Shown in pieces: positions 39,078-49,565 of a DNA stretch of 64,000 nucleotides. A model generated the notes under the pieces. That model made no database searches and had not been told where the DNA came from. It saw nothing but the letters and a program-made list of their open reading frames with translations. The stretch spans positions 1,484,501 to 1,548,500 of the forward strand of contig NZ_CP040396.1 of the NCBI RefSeq assembly GCF_005577435.1, read 5' to 3'. Positions within the stretch are counted from its first letter, which is position 1, and every line of letters starts with the position of its first letter. The DNA comes from Paenibacillus algicola (GTDB lineage Bacteria > Bacillota > Bacilli > Paenibacillales > Paenibacillaceae). The translations under genes and the position numbers were made by a program.

Positions 39078-41141
39078 ATGTTTAAGCGTCTGTTTGGCGT
39101 TTTACAGAGAGTAGGTAAAGCTCTCATGCTGCCTGTAGCGATCCTGCCGGCTGCGGGCTTGCTGCTGGGTCTGGGGAATATGCTGGTCAACGAGGATTTC
39201 CTGCAGTATGCCTCCTGGCTGGATACGGCCTGGGTTCAGGCCATTGCAACGGTCATGATGAATGCCGGGCAAATCGTGTTTACAAACCTGCCGCTTCTGT
39301 TCGCGGTCGGTGTAGCAGTCGGCCTGGCTGGTGGAGACGGAGTTGCCGGACTTGCGGCAATTATCGGCTACCTCGTGCTGAATGTGACGATGGGGACCGT
39401 CATCGGCGTAACTCCGGCCATGGTCGGCACAGATTACGCTTACGCCAGTGTGCTGGGCATCCCGACGCTGGCAACCGGGGTGTTCGGCGGGATATTGGTC
39501 GGGATCCTGGCGGCCAGCATGTACAATCGCTTTTTCAGGATTGAGCTGCCCTCGTACCTCGGCTTCTTTGCCGGCAAGCGGTTTGTTCCCATAATGACGG
39601 CTGCCACAGCGGTGCTGCTGGGCTTGCTCATGACCGTCATCTGGCCACCGATTCAGATCGGGCTGAATGCTGCATCGCATTTCATGCTGGAGCAGAACCG
39701 CACACTGTCTGCTTTTGTATTCGGGGTGGTTGAGCGGGGATTGATTCCTTTCGGGCTGCACCATATTTTCTACTCTCCCTTCTGGTTTGAGTTTGGAGAA
39801 TATGTGAATAGCGCCGGGCAGCTGGTTCGCGGTGATCAGAATATCTTCATGGCCCAGCTGCGGGACGGTGTAGAATTCACAGCGGGTACCTTCATGACCG
39901 GGAAATTCCCGTTCATGATGTTCGGACTTCCTGCGGCAGCACTGGCGATCTATCATGAAGCAAGACCGGAGCATAAAAAATATGTGGCCGGCATCATGGG
40001 CTCTGCAGCCTTGACGTCCTTCCTGACGGGGATTACAGAGCCGCTGGAATTCTCCTTTCTGTTCGTGGCACCGCTGCTGTTCGTGGTTCACGTGCTGTTT
40101 GCCGGTCTGTCGTTCATGACGATGCACATTCTGGGCACTAAAATCGGCATGACCTTCTCCGGCGGATTGATTGACTACGTTATCTTCGGTGTCATTCCAA
40201 ACCGGACGCCATGGTGGAACGTCATCATTGTCGGTCTGATCCTGGCGGTCATTTATTACTTCGGGTTCCGGTTCGCGATCCGCAAGTTCAAGCTGCGGAC
40301 ACCGGGTCGGGAGGAGCCGTCAGAGGCCAAAGACGGCGCGAGCGCAAGGTCTGGAAGCAAGGACGATTTGCCGGGCAGCATTCTGTCGGCACTGGGCGGC
40401 CAGAGCAATATTGCTCACCTGGATGCCTGCATTACCCGTCTTCGTGTAGAGGTGAAGGAGAAGGGTAATGTTGATAAAGAACGCTTGAAGCAGCTGGGCG
40501 CTTCCGGGGTACTCGAAGTGGGTAACAATGTACAAGCGATCTTCGGTACACGCTCTGATACGATCAAGTCGCAGATCCAGGACATCATGTCCGGGATTAC
40601 GCCGGCTGAAGCACCTCAAGCAGCAACAGGGGACGTCAAGCCGGCCGAAGCGGAGCAGCAGGCGGCATTGGATGGCGATGCGGTTATTCTGGAGGATATT
40701 GTGTCTCCGGTTAACGGCGAGCTGATGGATATTTCCAATGTGCCTGATCCGGTATTCTCTCAGCGCATGTCAGGCGATGGCTTTGCCGTTCTGCCGCATG
40801 ATGGAACCATTGCATCTCCGGTCTACGGCAAGGTGTTCAATGTATTCCCAAGCAAGCATGCCATTGGCATTATGTCTGATGGCGGCAAGGAAGTGCTGGT
40901 GCATATCGGCGTCAATACCGTGAAGCTGAAGGGACAGGGCTTTAAAGTGCTTGTTCAGGAGGGCGATCTGGTGGCTGCAGGCCAGCCGATTATGGAGGTA
41001 GACCTGGACTATGTGAAGGAGCACGCGCCTTCGATCATTTCGCCAGTGATTTTCTCGAATCTGCCGGAAGGATCCAAGGTGAAGCTCAACAAGACGGGGA
41101 ACGTCACCGCCGGAGAAGAGAATATTATCACGATTCAATAA
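39078..41141 (+). CDS. ptsG: glucose PTS permease EIICBA
   Basis: 687 residues. EIIC membrane domain (about 1-410) with [20 protein letters not shown] substrate region. EIIB (about 430-510) with the phospho-cysteine in [14 protein letters not shown] (about 540-687) with histidines in SKHAIGIM and [10 protein letters not shown]. It imports and phosphorylates glucose. AGAAAGGAG precedes ATG 39078. It is followed by ptsH and ptsI, so a whole glucose phosphorelay is encoded together. Regulated by GlcT. Confidence 0.95.
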   Translation: MFKRLFGVLQRVGKALMLPVAILPAAGLLLGLGNMLVNEDFLQYASWLDTAWVQAIATVMMNAGQIVFTNLPLLFAVGVAVGLAGGDGVAGLAAIIGYLVLNVTMGTVIGVTPAMVGTDYAYASVLGIPTLATGVFGGILVGILAASMYNRFFRIELPSYLGFFAGKRFVPIMTAATAVLLGLLMTVIWPPIQIGLNAASHFMLEQNRTLSAFVFGVVERGLIPFGLHHIFYSPFWFEFGEYVNSAGQLVRGDQNIFMAQLRDGVEFTAGTFMTGKFPFMMFGLPAAALAIYHEARPEHKKYVAGIMGSAALTSFLTGITEPLEFSFLFVAPLLFVVHVLFAGLSFMTMHILGTKIGMTFSGGLIDYVIFGVIPNRTPWWNVIIVGLILAVIYYFGFRFAIRKFKLRTPGREEPSEAKDGASARSGSKDDLPGSILSALGGQSNIAHLDACITRLRVEVKEKGNVDKERLKQLGASGVLEVGNNVQAIFGTRSDTIKSQIQDIMSGITPAEAPQAATGDVKPAEAEQQAALDGDAVILEDIVSPVNGELMDISNVPDPVFSQRMSGDGFAVLPHDGTIASPVYGKVFNVFPSKHAIGIMSDGGKEVLVHIGVNTVKLKGQGFKVLVQEGDLVAAGQPIMEVDLDYVKEHAPSIISPVIFSNLPEGSKVKLNKTGNVTAGEENIITIQ

Positions 41142-41198
41142 TTTTGGGTAAGTACATTCTATACAACAACCATAAAATAAGGAAAGAGGATGATCAGC

Positions 41199-41474
41199 AT
41201 GCAAAAAACATTCAGAATTACAGACGAGGATGGCATCCACGCACGTCCGGCTACAGCACTGGTGAACACGGCGAACAAATTTAAGGACACAGAATCCTTT
41301 GCAGAAGCAAGCGGCAAAAAAGTAACCTTGAAATCGATCCTGGGCGTGCTATCCCTGGGTTTGGAGCAGGGTGACAGCCTGACTCTGATCTCCGAAGGGC
41401 CTAGTGCCGAGGACGCGCTGAACGCACTGGCTGAAGTGATGGTGAACGAGGGGCTGGGAGAGCTCAATGACTAA
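41199..41474 (+). CDS. ptsH: phosphocarrier HPr
   Basis: 91 residues. The phosphorylated histidine is in DGIHARPAT (H14) and the regulatory serine, target of HPr kinase, in [14 protein letters not shown] 41199 is nine bases behind GGAAAGAGG; the ATG at 41190 is too close. Its 3' end overlaps ptsI by eight bases. Confidence 0.95.
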   Translation: MQKTFRITDEDGIHARPATALVNTANKFKDTESFAEASGKKVTLKSILGVLSLGLEQGDSLTLISEGPSAEDALNALAEVMVNEGLGELND

Positions 41475-43182
41475 CATCAAGGGTATTGCGGCCTCGGCCG
41501 GCATCGCCATTGCAAAAGCATTTATTCTGGAGCACCCGGACTACACGGTCAAGCATACTCAGGTTGAGGATGCTGACCGTGAAGCCGCCCGGCTGGACGA
41601 TGCGCTGAGCCGCTCCAGAGCGGAGCTGGAGGACATCAAGAGCCGCACGCTGCAGGAGCTGGGAGAGAAGAAGGCGGAGATTTTCGAATCTCACCTTCTG
41701 ATCCTGGACGACCCGGAGCTGATTAATCCCGTCAAGGATAAGATTCGGGAAGAGTCGGTAGCTGCCGAATATGCTCTGAATGAGACAGCGAATCAATTTA
41801 TCGAGATGTTTCAAAATATGAAAAGTGCTTATCTTCAGGAGAGAGCAGCAGACATGCGGGATGTCACCAAGCGCGTGCTGAAGCATCTGCTGGGACTGAA
41901 TTATGTGAGCCCTTCGGAAATTTCCGAGGAGGTCATCGTCATTGCCGAGGATTTGACGCCTTCGGACACAGCGCAGCTAAACCGTAATTTTGTTAAAGGG
42001 TTTACCACCAATATCGGGGGACGCACCTCGCATTCCGCGATTATGGCACGCTCTCTGGAAATTCCAGCTGTTGTTGGAACTCAGTCGATACTGTCCAGTG
42101 CCGAAAGCGGCGATTTGATCATCGTTGACGGACTGGAAGGGCTCGTGTTCATTAATCCAGATGAAGATACTGTAGCCCAATACCGTGACAAGCAAGAACA
42201 GTATGCCAAGCAGCTGGAGGAGTGGAGTAAGCTTCGCGGAGAGCCGACCATTACCCAGGATGGTGTGCACGTCGAGCTGGCAGCAAATATCGGTACGCCG
42301 AATGACGTGACCGGAGTGCTGGAGAACGGCGGCGAGGGCGTAGGATTGTACCGCACAGAATTTCTGTATATGGGACGGGATAAGCTGCCTTCTGAAGAAG
42401 TGCAGTACAATGCCTACAAATCTGTTCTGGAAAAAATGCAGGGCAAGCCGGTTGTCGTCCGGACCTTGGACATTGGCGGCGACAAGGAGCTGCCATATCT
42501 GGATCTTCCCAAGGAAATGAATCCATTCCTGGGCTTCCGGGCCGTTCGCTTGTGCCTGGATCGTCAGGATCTGTTCCGAACCCAGCTGCGTGCTTTGCTT
42601 CGTGCCAGCGTCCACGGGGATTTGCGGATTATGTTTCCGATGATTGCGACGTTAGGTGAATTCCGGGAAGCGAAGGGACTGCTGGAGGACGAGAAGGCCA
42701 AGCTTGCTGCAGAGGGCATTGCGGTGTCAGATCGCATCCAGCTGGGCATTATGGTGGAAATTCCATCAACGGCTGTTATGGCGGATCAGTTCGCCAAAGA
42801 GGTGGACTTCTTCAGCATAGGCACCAATGACCTGATTCAGTATACGATGGCGGCAGACCGGATGAATGAGCGGGTCTCTTACCTGTATCAGCCGTATAAC
42901 CCGGCGATTCTGCGTCTGGTGAAGATGGTCATTGACGCTGCACACAAAGAAGGCCGCTGGGCGGGCATGTGCGGGGAGATGGCCGGAGATCCGGTAGCCA
43001 TTCCGCTGCTGCTCGGTCTGGGGCTCGATGAGTTCAGCATGAGCGCAACCTCGATTTTGCCGGCCCGCAGTCAGATTTCACGGCTGTCTGAGGCCCAGAT
43101 GCAGGAGCTGGCGTCTAAAGCGCTGGAGCTGCGTACGGCAGAAGAGGTCGTAGAGCTGGTAGAGAGCACCGTTTCCCAATAA
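41467..43182 (+). CDS. ptsI: PTS enzyme I
   Basis: 571 residues. Phospho-histidine in [12 protein letters not shown] (H189), PEP-binding barrel with [16 protein letters not shown], and the active-site cysteine in [10 protein letters not shown]. It takes phosphate from PEP and passes it to HPr. Overlaps ptsH, so translation is coupled. Confidence 0.96.
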   Translation: MTNIKGIAASAGIAIAKAFILEHPDYTVKHTQVEDADREAARLDDALSRSRAELEDIKSRTLQELGEKKAEIFESHLLILDDPELINPVKDKIREESVAAEYALNETANQFIEMFQNMKSAYLQERAADMRDVTKRVLKHLLGLNYVSPSEISEEVIVIAEDLTPSDTAQLNRNFVKGFTTNIGGRTSHSAIMARSLEIPAVVGTQSILSSAESGDLIIVDGLEGLVFINPDEDTVAQYRDKQEQYAKQLEEWSKLRGEPTITQDGVHVELAANIGTPNDVTGVLENGGEGVGLYRTEFLYMGRDKLPSEEVQYNAYKSVLEKMQGKPVVVRTLDIGGDKELPYLDLPKEMNPFLGFRAVRLCLDRQDLFRTQLRALLRASVHGDLRIMFPMIATLGEFREAKGLLEDEKAKLAAEGIAVSDRIQLGIMVEIPSTAVMADQFAKEVDFFSIGTNDLIQYTMAADRMNERVSYLYQPYNPAILRLVKMVIDAAHKEGRWAGMCGEMAGDPVAIPLLLGLGLDEFSMSATSILPARSQISRLSEAQMQELASKALELRTAEEVVELVESTVSQ

Positions 43183-43556
43183 GGCATAGGCGCATTTTCC
43201 TTTTTCAATTTTTCAAGGTTGACTTCTACAAACTACATTTAAGGTATTCTTTGCTCTTTCATAGAGCGAGGGATACCTCTTTTTTACATACTTTTTCAAA
43301 AATATAAAAATATGAAGGGGGCTTTTATGCTAAAATGAGAGTAATCTGCAAGCTGTCTAAATAGGACTGAGCTGTTGGCAGGCTATGCAGAAGTCTTATG
43401 GATGATGCGGAATTTTCCGATAAAAGACATAGGCCCGAACTTGCCTAGCGCCTACGGCATAGCATAAATATATATCCTATTTTTTGAGTCCGCAGGTCTG
43501 TCTTATCAATCAGGCGCCCATACTAGAGCTTAGAATCTACATTTAAAGTGACGGTG
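43183..43556. other. intergenic: pts terminator and pulA leader
   Basis: The first part holds a clear terminator: AGGTATTCTTTGCTCT (43242-43257) with 43263-43278, then a T run. The rest, to the pulA start, is AT-rich with several TATAAA-like boxes but no promoter I can place with confidence, and no further gene. Confidence 0.7.
43242..43285 (+). terminator. terminator of the pts operon
   Basis: 16-base arms (43242-43257 with 43263-43278, allowing G-U pairs) followed by CTTTTTT. Confidence 0.85.
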
Positions 43557-45920
43557 ATGATGATGAATAGGGACATGATCCAAGAGATTACTGATCAGAG
43601 GTTTGGCCTCATCTACAGTGCTGCATCCAGCACATTCAGATTGTGGGCTCCATCGGCTGCTCAAGTATCGTTGATGCTGTATAAAAATGACGGCGTCGAG
43701 GGGGGAGAGTCACTCCTATCGCAGTCCGGGGGCAGCGAGCATCCGATGCTCATAAAGGGTAACGGTGTTTGGGAAACCAACGTGAGCGGCGATTGGGCCG
43801 GCTGGTATTATATGTACCGGATCCGGCAGCAGGACGGGCAGCTTCATGAGGCTGTGGATCCCTACGCCAGAGCTGTCAGTGCGAACGGTCGCCGCGGAGC
43901 CATCGTGGACCCTGCGCAGTGCAGCCCGGATGGCTGGGAGAGCGATACCAGACCGCCGCTGGCCTCACCTACGGACGCTGTGCTCTACGAGCTTCATGTG
44001 AGAGATTTTTCAATTTCGCCGGATTCCGGCATGACCTATAAAGGAAAGTTCAAGGCATTTACAGAAACAGGCCTGCGCGATGAGGCCGGGAACAAGCTGG
44101 GCATTGATCATCTGGTGGAGCTGGGTGTGACCCATGTGCATTTGCTGCCGATTTTTGACTTCAAGACCGTTGACGAGCTGATCTCCTCCAATTGGGACCC
44201 GGAAGGCGAATATAACTGGGGATATGACCCCCAGCATTATAATGTGCCCGAAGGCTCTTACGCCACGGATCCGCGAAGGCCAGAGACCCGGATCGTGGAA
44301 TGCAAGGAAATGATTCAGGCTCTTCACCAGCATGGTATCCGGGTTATTATGGATGTGGTCTACAATCATACGTATTCTGTCGAGGAAGGTCCCTTTGAGC
44401 CTGTTGCACCGGGGTACTTCTACCGCCAGAATCATGACGGGACGCTTTCTAACGGCTCCGGCGTCGGCAACGAGCTGGCTACAGAGCGGCCGATGGTTCG
44501 GAAATTCATCAAGGATTCTCTCCGCTACTGGGCCGAGGAATATCATCTGGACGGTTTCCGCTTTGATCTGATGGCGTTGATAGATACCGAGACCATGGTT
44601 CAGATTGTAGAGGAGCTCCGCCGGGAGGTGGCTCCCGATCTCCTGATCTATGGCGAGCCATGGACTGGAGGCGGCAGCCCGCTGGCGAACCAGACGGTCA
44701 AAGGAACACAACGAGGCAAAGGGTTTGCCGTGTTTAATGACGATTTCCGGCATGCGATCAAGGGGGATAATGACGGCGGCGGCAAAGGCTTTGCTACCGG
44801 TGAAGCCTGGTATGAAGGCGCCGTCGCGGAGGGTCTTATGGGCTCTATCCATGATTTCGCGCTGGAGGCGTCAGAAACCGTCAACTATGTAACCGTGCAT
44901 GATAACCTCAACCTGTGGGATAAGGTGCTGGTAACGATGGGGAAATGGGATGAAGCCGGGTTTATCCCGCTGCAAGACGGCCGGCCGCACGACGGAAGTC
45001 CGCTCATGCCAAAGATTGCTGCTGCCACACCTTATGCAGACGTGGTAGAGGGAGAGGCTCTTGCATCCGAGGCGGTGAAGCGCAGCCTGCTTGCCAACAG
45101 CATGGTGCTGCTCTCGCAGGGAATTCCGTTGATCCATGCGGGAGATGAGCTGCTTCGCACGAAATATGGCGATCATAACAGCTATCGCAGCGGGGATGCC
45201 ATTAACGCAATTTCATGGAGTCATAAAGAGCGGTTTACAGAGGTCTTTCGATATTATCAGGGACTCATTAGGCTGCGGCGCCAGCATCCGGCTTTTCGGC
45301 TGAATCGCAGAGAAGAGATTGAGAAGCATATGGAAATCATCCGCTGCAGTGACCGCGTCGTAGCCTACCGTCTCCACAGCCACGCCGGAAATGACGAATG
45401 GAAGCAGATCGTAGCTGTGTTCAATGGCGGCGTGGAGGCTGTCAGTGTGGAGCTGCCGCCGACTCTATATGGCTGGAATGTTGTCGTTAATGAGCGGGAG
45501 GCCGGTACAGAAGTGCTCTCCACGGCAGACGGTGCTGAAGTGACCGTACAAGGTCTGTCTTGTATGGTGTTGTATGAGGATCCGGAGCGGCTGAAGTCGG
45601 ATCTGACCGAGGTTCACGTGAAATACGACCGGGAGGATGGGGATTACGCCGGCTGGAATTTGTGGGTCTGGGGCACGGGAGTTCAGGACGGCGAGGTTTC
45701 ACTGACTCCTCGGGAAGACGGGGATGCAGGAGCCGTGTTCTATACTGCGGCTGACGTGAAGAAGATTGGCTGTATCCTCAGACTGAACGAATGGGAAGCC
45801 CGGGAATGGGAGCAGGACCGCTTTATTACCGTTCCGGAGGGGGAGAAGACCATCCGTATTCACATTCACAGCGATGGTGTTGATATTCGCCCCCATAATC
45901 TCGGCGGCAGGGCATCCTAG
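43557..45920 (+). CDS. pulA: type I pullulanase
   Basis: 787 residues, no signal peptide, so probably cytoplasmic. CBM48-like N-terminal domain (about 15-110), then a GH13_14 barrel: the pullulanase signature YNWGYDP (219-225), MDVVYNHT, nucleophile in DGFRFDLM (D337), acid in IYGEPW (E367) and HDNLNLWD (D449). From about residue 682 a module (VHVKYDREDGDYAGWNLWVWG) resembles the CBM41/PUD starch-binding domain, which is normally N-terminal. It removes alpha-1,6 branches from imported maltodextrins or glycogen. The start is uncertain among a GTG at 43548 and ATGs at 43557, 43560 and 43563; ribosome site weak. Confidence 0.92.
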   Translation: MMMNRDMIQEITDQRFGLIYSAASSTFRLWAPSAAQVSLMLYKNDGVEGGESLLSQSGGSEHPMLIKGNGVWETNVSGDWAGWYYMYRIRQQDGQLHEAVDPYARAVSANGRRGAIVDPAQCSPDGWESDTRPPLASPTDAVLYELHVRDFSISPDSGMTYKGKFKAFTETGLRDEAGNKLGIDHLVELGVTHVHLLPIFDFKTVDELISSNWDPEGEYNWGYDPQHYNVPEGSYATDPRRPETRIVECKEMIQALHQHGIRVIMDVVYNHTYSVEEGPFEPVAPGYFYRQNHDGTLSNGSGVGNELATERPMVRKFIKDSLRYWAEEYHLDGFRFDLMALIDTETMVQIVEELRREVAPDLLIYGEPWTGGGSPLANQTVKGTQRGKGFAVFNDDFRHAIKGDNDGGGKGFATGEAWYEGAVAEGLMGSIHDFALEASETVNYVTVHDNLNLWDKVLVTMGKWDEAGFIPLQDGRPHDGSPLMPKIAAATPYADVVEGEALASEAVKRSLLANSMVLLSQGIPLIHAGDELLRTKYGDHNSYRSGDAINAISWSHKERFTEVFRYYQGLIRLRRQHPAFRLNRREEIEKHMEIIRCSDRVVAYRLHSHAGNDEWKQIVAVFNGGVEAVSVELPPTLYGWNVVVNEREAGTEVLSTADGAEVTVQGLSCMVLYEDPERLKSDLTEVHVKYDREDGDYAGWNLWVWGTGVQDGEVSLTPREDGDAGAVFYTAADVKKIGCILRLNEWEAREWEQDRFITVPEGEKTIRIHIHSDGVDIRPHNLGGRAS

Positions 45921-45971
45921 AAGCCCTTCCATATTCATGTATCTTCAACGTTTACCAGAGAATTCGGACAT

Positions 45972-46016
45972 AAAAATGCCGCTTTGCAGCTGCACCTGCA
46001 AAGCGGCATTTTTATA
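45972..46016. terminator. terminator of pulA
   Basis: AAAATGCCGCTTTGCA pairs with TGCAAAGCGGCATTTTT, with A and T tracts on either side. Confidence 0.9.
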
Positions 46017-46146
46017 TATTTAAGAGAGGGGTACATATCATTACCCTGCATCTCTGAGATGAAACGCTTACCTCAAAAATGATTACCTACCAAGGAGAAG
46101 GGGTAATGGATACATAAGCTTGTTTCGTATAAGGAGGATGTTAAAG

Positions 46147-46791
46147 ATGACGTCAAAAAGAAGCAGTGTTCAACTGGAAGCTGAGGTTCGAAATGAATTT
46201 ACACGCGCCTCCCGGCGTACCATTCGGGAGAACGGCGGTGTTCCGGCAGTTGTATATGGAGCAGGCATAGAAAGTATTCCTGTAACCGTCGATTTGAAAG
46301 AGGCGGCCAAGCTGTTTTATAAAGGTCGTTCAGAATCCTTCAAGCTAAATATTCAGGGCTCTGAATCTCTGCCCGTGCTGATCAAGGATGTACAGCAGCG
46401 CGCCGGCAAGGTGGTTCATGTAGACTTTCTCCATATTTCCATGAATAAGCCGGTTCGGGTCACGATCCCGGTCAGCTATCAGGGTGAAGCAGTAGGTACC
46501 AAGAATGGCGGGACCTTGCAAACGCAGGTGACCGAGCTTGAGGTAGAAGGCTTGCCGGGCGATCTTCCCAGCTCCATTGAGGCAGACATTTCTGCACTGG
46601 ATGTCGGAGATAAGCTGACGGTGGGAGATCTTCAGATTCCGGAGAAGATCACACTCCATGCCGAGGATGAGGAGGTTCTGGCCTCCGTGATCGTTCCTCG
46701 TCTGGTTGAGGACACTGAGCCGCAGGAAGAGACCGGCGAAGAGGACGCGGAAGCTGGCAGCGACAGCGCGGAGGAAGAACCACAGGAGTAG
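46147..46791 (+). CDS. rplY: 50S ribosomal protein L25 (Ctc form)
   Basis: 214 residues: N-terminal L25 domain that binds 5S rRNA (residues about 8-95), a C-terminal TL5 beta domain and a strongly acidic tail (EEDAEAGSDSAEEEPQE). This is the long Ctc type, a general stress protein in Bacillus. ATG 46147 lies nine bases after AAGGAGG (46131-46137); the ATG at 46138 is too close. Monocistronic. Confidence 0.93.
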   Translation: MTSKRSSVQLEAEVRNEFTRASRRTIRENGGVPAVVYGAGIESIPVTVDLKEAAKLFYKGRSESFKLNIQGSESLPVLIKDVQQRAGKVVHVDFLHISMNKPVRVTIPVSYQGEAVGTKNGGTLQTQVTELEVEGLPGDLPSSIEADISALDVGDKLTVGDLQIPEKITLHAEDEEVLASVIVPRLVEDTEPQEETGEEDAEAGSDSAEEEPQE

Positions 46792-46811
46792 CTCCGCCAG
46801 ATACAATCATA

Positions 46812-46862
46812 AAAGAGCAGCCCGGCCTGGAATTAAAGTTCCAAGGGCCGGGCTGCTCTTTG
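46812..46862. terminator. bidirectional terminator, rplY and kduD
   Basis: AAAGAGCAGCCCGGCC pairs with GGCCGGGCTGCTCTTT between two convergent genes. Confidence 0.9.
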
Positions 46863-46875
46863 TCATTGATTTCGT

Positions 46876-47628
46876 CTAGCGTGCCATCCATCCGCCGTCA
46901 ACGCACAGCACATGTCCGTTGACATAATCTGCTGCTGCAGAGGCCAGGAAGACCGCTGGAGCCCCGATATCCTTCGGAGTTCCCCAGCGTCCCGCTGGAA
47001 TGCGATCTGTAATGGAGCGCAGACGGTCAGGATCATTGCGGATTTGCTCCGTATTATCGGTTTCGATATAACCAGGAGCGATTCCGTTAACCTGGATGCC
47101 GCTGGAGGCCCACTCGTTCGCCAATGCCTTGGTAATACCAGCAATGCCATGCTTGCTCGCTGTATAGCCAGGAACATTGATGCCGCCCTGATAAGAGAGC
47201 ATGGAGCAGATGTTGATGATTTTGCCGCTGCCGCGTTCAATCATATGGCGTCCCGCAATCTGGGACAGGAAAAAGGCAGAGTTCAGGTTCAGGTCAATGA
47301 CATCCAGGAAGTCCTGCATGCTGTGATCCTTAGCCGGAGTCCGGCGGATTACACCAGCGTTGTTCACAAGAATATCTACATGTCCTGTCAGCTCCAGCGC
47401 CTGATCGAAGGCTCCCTGCAGCTTGTCGCGGTCGCTGAGGTCCACTTCAATGCCGGAGGTGCTTCTTCCTAAAGAGCGAATACTGCTCATTGTGTTCTCG
47501 CTGCTATTGTAGGATACGCAGACTACATCTGCTCCCGCTTCTGCCAATGCAACAGCGATCCCTTGGCCTAATCCGCGGGCTGCTCCGGTAACAATTGCGG
47601 TTTTGCCGCTCAAATCAAATACACTCAC
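46876..47628 (-). CDS. kduD: 2-dehydro-3-deoxy-D-gluconate 5-dehydrogenase
   Basis: 250 residues, classical SDR: GxxxGxG in VTGAARGLGQGIAVAL, NNAGVIRR, and the catalytic YTASK. It reduces 2,5-diketo-3-deoxygluconate, the step after KduI in breakdown of unsaturated uronates from pectin. GTG 47628 follows AAGGAGAG. Last gene of the kduI-deoR-kduD operon. Confidence 0.9.
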   Translation of the reverse strand: MSVFDLSGKTAIVTGAARGLGQGIAVALAEAGADVVCVSYNSSENTMSSIRSLGRSTSGIEVDLSDRDKLQGAFDQALELTGHVDILVNNAGVIRRTPAKDHSMQDFLDVIDLNLNSAFFLSQIAGRHMIERGSGKIINICSMLSYQGGINVPGYTASKHGIAGITKALANEWASSGIQVNGIAPGYIETDNTEQIRNDPDRLRSITDRIPAGRWGTPKDIGAPAVFLASAAADYVNGHVLCVDGGWMAR

Positions 47629-47682
47629 GTGCTTCAGCTCTCCTTCGTTATAATTCTGTAGAAATCAGGAATACGTGCTTAT

Positions 47683-48450
47683 TCATTCGTTCGGCTTGAG
47701 AATCGTGACTCCAGCCTGCTCATACACCTGTCCGATGTCGGAAGGCAATTCCCGGTCGGTTAGCACAGCGGTAATTTCGTTCAGGCGGGCAAAGGTACGC
47801 AGAGCCGTCTGTCCAAACTTTTGGTGATGCACCACCGCGTACACCTCCTGTGCCGTACTGACCAGCGCTTGCTTGAAATCGATCAAATCGCCGGTATAAA
47901 TCGTAAGGCCATGCTCGGGATGAACACCTGTTGCCGATATGAAAGCCTTCTGGATATTAAGCTGGCTGATATATGCAGCAGAGTCCGGGCCTGCCAGCAT
48001 ATTGCGCACCCGGTAGCCTCCAGGGACGACCAGGCGGATCGCATCCTTGGCGGCAAGCTCGCTGATAATGTAAACATCATTGGTCACGACCGTCAGCGGC
48101 TCATTGGGCAGCCGCTTGGCAATCGCCAGCGTAGTGCTTCCCCCGTCCAGCGCGATAATGTCGCCTTGTTGAATCCGGGCCAGCGCCATCTCGGCAATGG
48201 CTGCCTTTTCCTCGCCATGCTTGGTCAGCGGCTCTTTGGCCGGGAGGATGCCGAATTGGTCGCTCTGGGCCAGGACCGCTCCGCCATGTACGCGAAGCAG
48301 CAGGCCCTGTTCTTCCAGACGGGTCAGGTCCTCCCGAACGGTTTTCCCGGAAACCTCCAGCTGATCGCTCAGCTCGGAGACGGTAATTTCCTTGCGGGTG
48401 AGCAGCAGCTCCATAATTTTTTCATATCGTCTAATCGGGTTCATGTACAT
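47683..48450 (-). CDS. DeoR-family transcriptional regulator
   Basis: 255 residues: N-terminal winged helix (ITVSELSDQLEVSGKTVREDLTRLEEQGLLLRVHGGA) and a C-terminal sugar-phosphate sensor (ALDGGSTTLAIAKRL, VVTNDVYI, GLTIYTGDL). Set between kduI and kduD, it is likely the local repressor, with a phosphorylated uronate intermediate (for example KDG-phosphate) as inducer; the ligand is inferred. AAGGAAGAG precedes ATG 48450. Confidence 0.88.
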   Translation of the reverse strand: MYMNPIRRYEKIMELLLTRKEITVSELSDQLEVSGKTVREDLTRLEEQGLLLRVHGGAVLAQSDQFGILPAKEPLTKHGEEKAAIAEMALARIQQGDIIALDGGSTTLAIAKRLPNEPLTVVTNDVYIISELAAKDAIRLVVPGGYRVRNMLAGPDSAAYISQLNIQKAFISATGVHPEHGLTIYTGDLIDFKQALVSTAQEVYAVVHHQKFGQTALRTFARLNEITAVLTDRELPSDIGQVYEQAGVTILKPNE

Positions 48451-48484
48451 AATCCACTCTTCCTTAATGAATTGCGCCGGGGTC

Positions 48485-49318
48485 TTATCTTAATTCCTTC
48501 ATGGATACAGGGTCCATATCGTCATAACGCTTGTTGTCTCCTGCCATTCCCCATACAAATGTATAGTTGCTTGTACCTACGCCGCTGTGGATAGACCAGC
48601 TCGGGGAAATAACGGCCTGCTCGTTGCGCATCACGATGTGACGGGTTTCGGAAGGCTGTCCCATCAGGTGGATAACAGCTGCATCCTCTGGAAGGTCGAA
48701 GTACATGTAAGCTTCCATCCGGCGCGGGTGAGTATGGGCTGGCATTGTGTTCCACATATTGCCTTCCTTCAGCAGGGTCATGCCCATGACGAGCTGAGCG
48801 CTGTCGATGCCCTTCTGGTGAATAAAGCGGTAGATGACGCGGTCGTTCGAGTTCTTAATGTCACCCAGTGCACTGGAGTCTGCTTCTTCCAGCGTAGCCT
48901 TGGCTGCCGGGAATGCCTTATGCGCCGGAGCAGAGTTCAGATAGAATTTGGCCGGCTGAGAAGCATCGCTGCTCTTAAAAATAACGTCTTTAGTGCCCAT
49001 ACCGATATACAGGCATTCTTTGTGGTTCAGTGTGAATTCTTCTCCGTCCGCCGTAACGGTACCGGTGCCGCCTACGTTAATAATACCAATCTCGCGGCGC
49101 TCCAGGAAGTATTCCACGCCCAGCTCCTTCATGTCTGTATCCAGCTTCACTTCACCTTGTACAGGGTGAGCGCCGCCGATAATCAGGCGATCCTCATGGG
49201 TCAGCACAAGCTCTAGCTGATCGGGTGTAAACAGGGTAGGGATGTGAAACTCCTTGCGCAGTCGGTCAGTATCAAATTGCTTAACCTCATTCGGGTGCGA
49301 AGCAAAACGTCTCTCCAT
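48485..49318 (-). CDS. kduI: 5-dehydro-4-deoxy-D-glucuronate isomerase
   Basis: 277 residues, cupin fold, full length. Zinc histidines and glutamate lie in PAHTHPRRMEAYMYFDLPE. It converts 4-deoxy-5-ketouronate to 2,5-diketo-3-deoxygluconate. AAGGAGAAA precedes ATG 49318. First gene of the leftward operon, divergent from araA. Confidence 0.94.
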   Translation of the reverse strand: MERRFASHPNEVKQFDTDRLRKEFHIPTLFTPDQLELVLTHEDRLIIGGAHPVQGEVKLDTDMKELGVEYFLERREIGIINVGGTGTVTADGEEFTLNHKECLYIGMGTKDVIFKSSDASQPAKFYLNSAPAHKAFPAAKATLEEADSSALGDIKNSNDRVIYRFIHQKGIDSAQLVMGMTLLKEGNMWNTMPAHTHPRRMEAYMYFDLPEDAAVIHLMGQPSETRHIVMRNEQAVISPSWSIHSGVGTSNYTFVWGMAGDNKRYDDMDPVSMKELR

Positions 49319-49362
49319 GATTCATTTCTCCTTTATGATCAATTAATGATGAACAAACAGGT

Positions 49363-49378
49363 TCATATATGTACAAAT
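49363..49378. promoter_or_regulatory. possible third AraR half-site near kduI
   Basis: The half GTACAAAT (49371-49378) matches the AraR operator; the left half is degenerate. It lies about 50 bases upstream of kduI. If real, arabinose would also control the kdu operon. Confidence 0.25.
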
Positions 49379-49469
49379 TACTCCATTTGAGTTCATATTG
49401 CAAGTCTACACCAAGTAATATATTTTACTCCTTGTCAGAGAGGATGAATGTAGCTAGAATAAAGGTACA

Positions 49470-49485
49470 ACTTGTACGTACAAGT
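49470..49485. promoter_or_regulatory. AraR operator 1
   Basis: ACTTGTACGTACAAGT, a perfect palindrome that matches the AraR box ATTTGTACGTACAAAT. It is about 40 bases upstream of operator 2, roughly four helical turns, as in the cooperative operator pairs of Bacillus ara promoters. Confidence 0.8.
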
Positions 49486-49509
49486 TATATTAAAACATCA
49501 ATATTGCAT

Positions 49510-49525
49510 AAATGTATGTACAAGT
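49510..49525. promoter_or_regulatory. AraR operator 2
   Basis: AAATGTATGTACAAGT: right half identical to operator 1 and left half diverged. It lies about 40 bases before the araA start, likely overlapping the transcription start. Confidence 0.65.
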
Positions 49526-49565
49526 TAACTTCAAAATTACGCTAATGATATTGGAGGCGTTACGG

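Noticed and set aside
46081..46106. Sigma-B-like promoter before rplY (GATTAC-N14-GGGTAA)
   Set aside because: The -35 is poor, and many Paenibacillus are thought to lack sigma-B.
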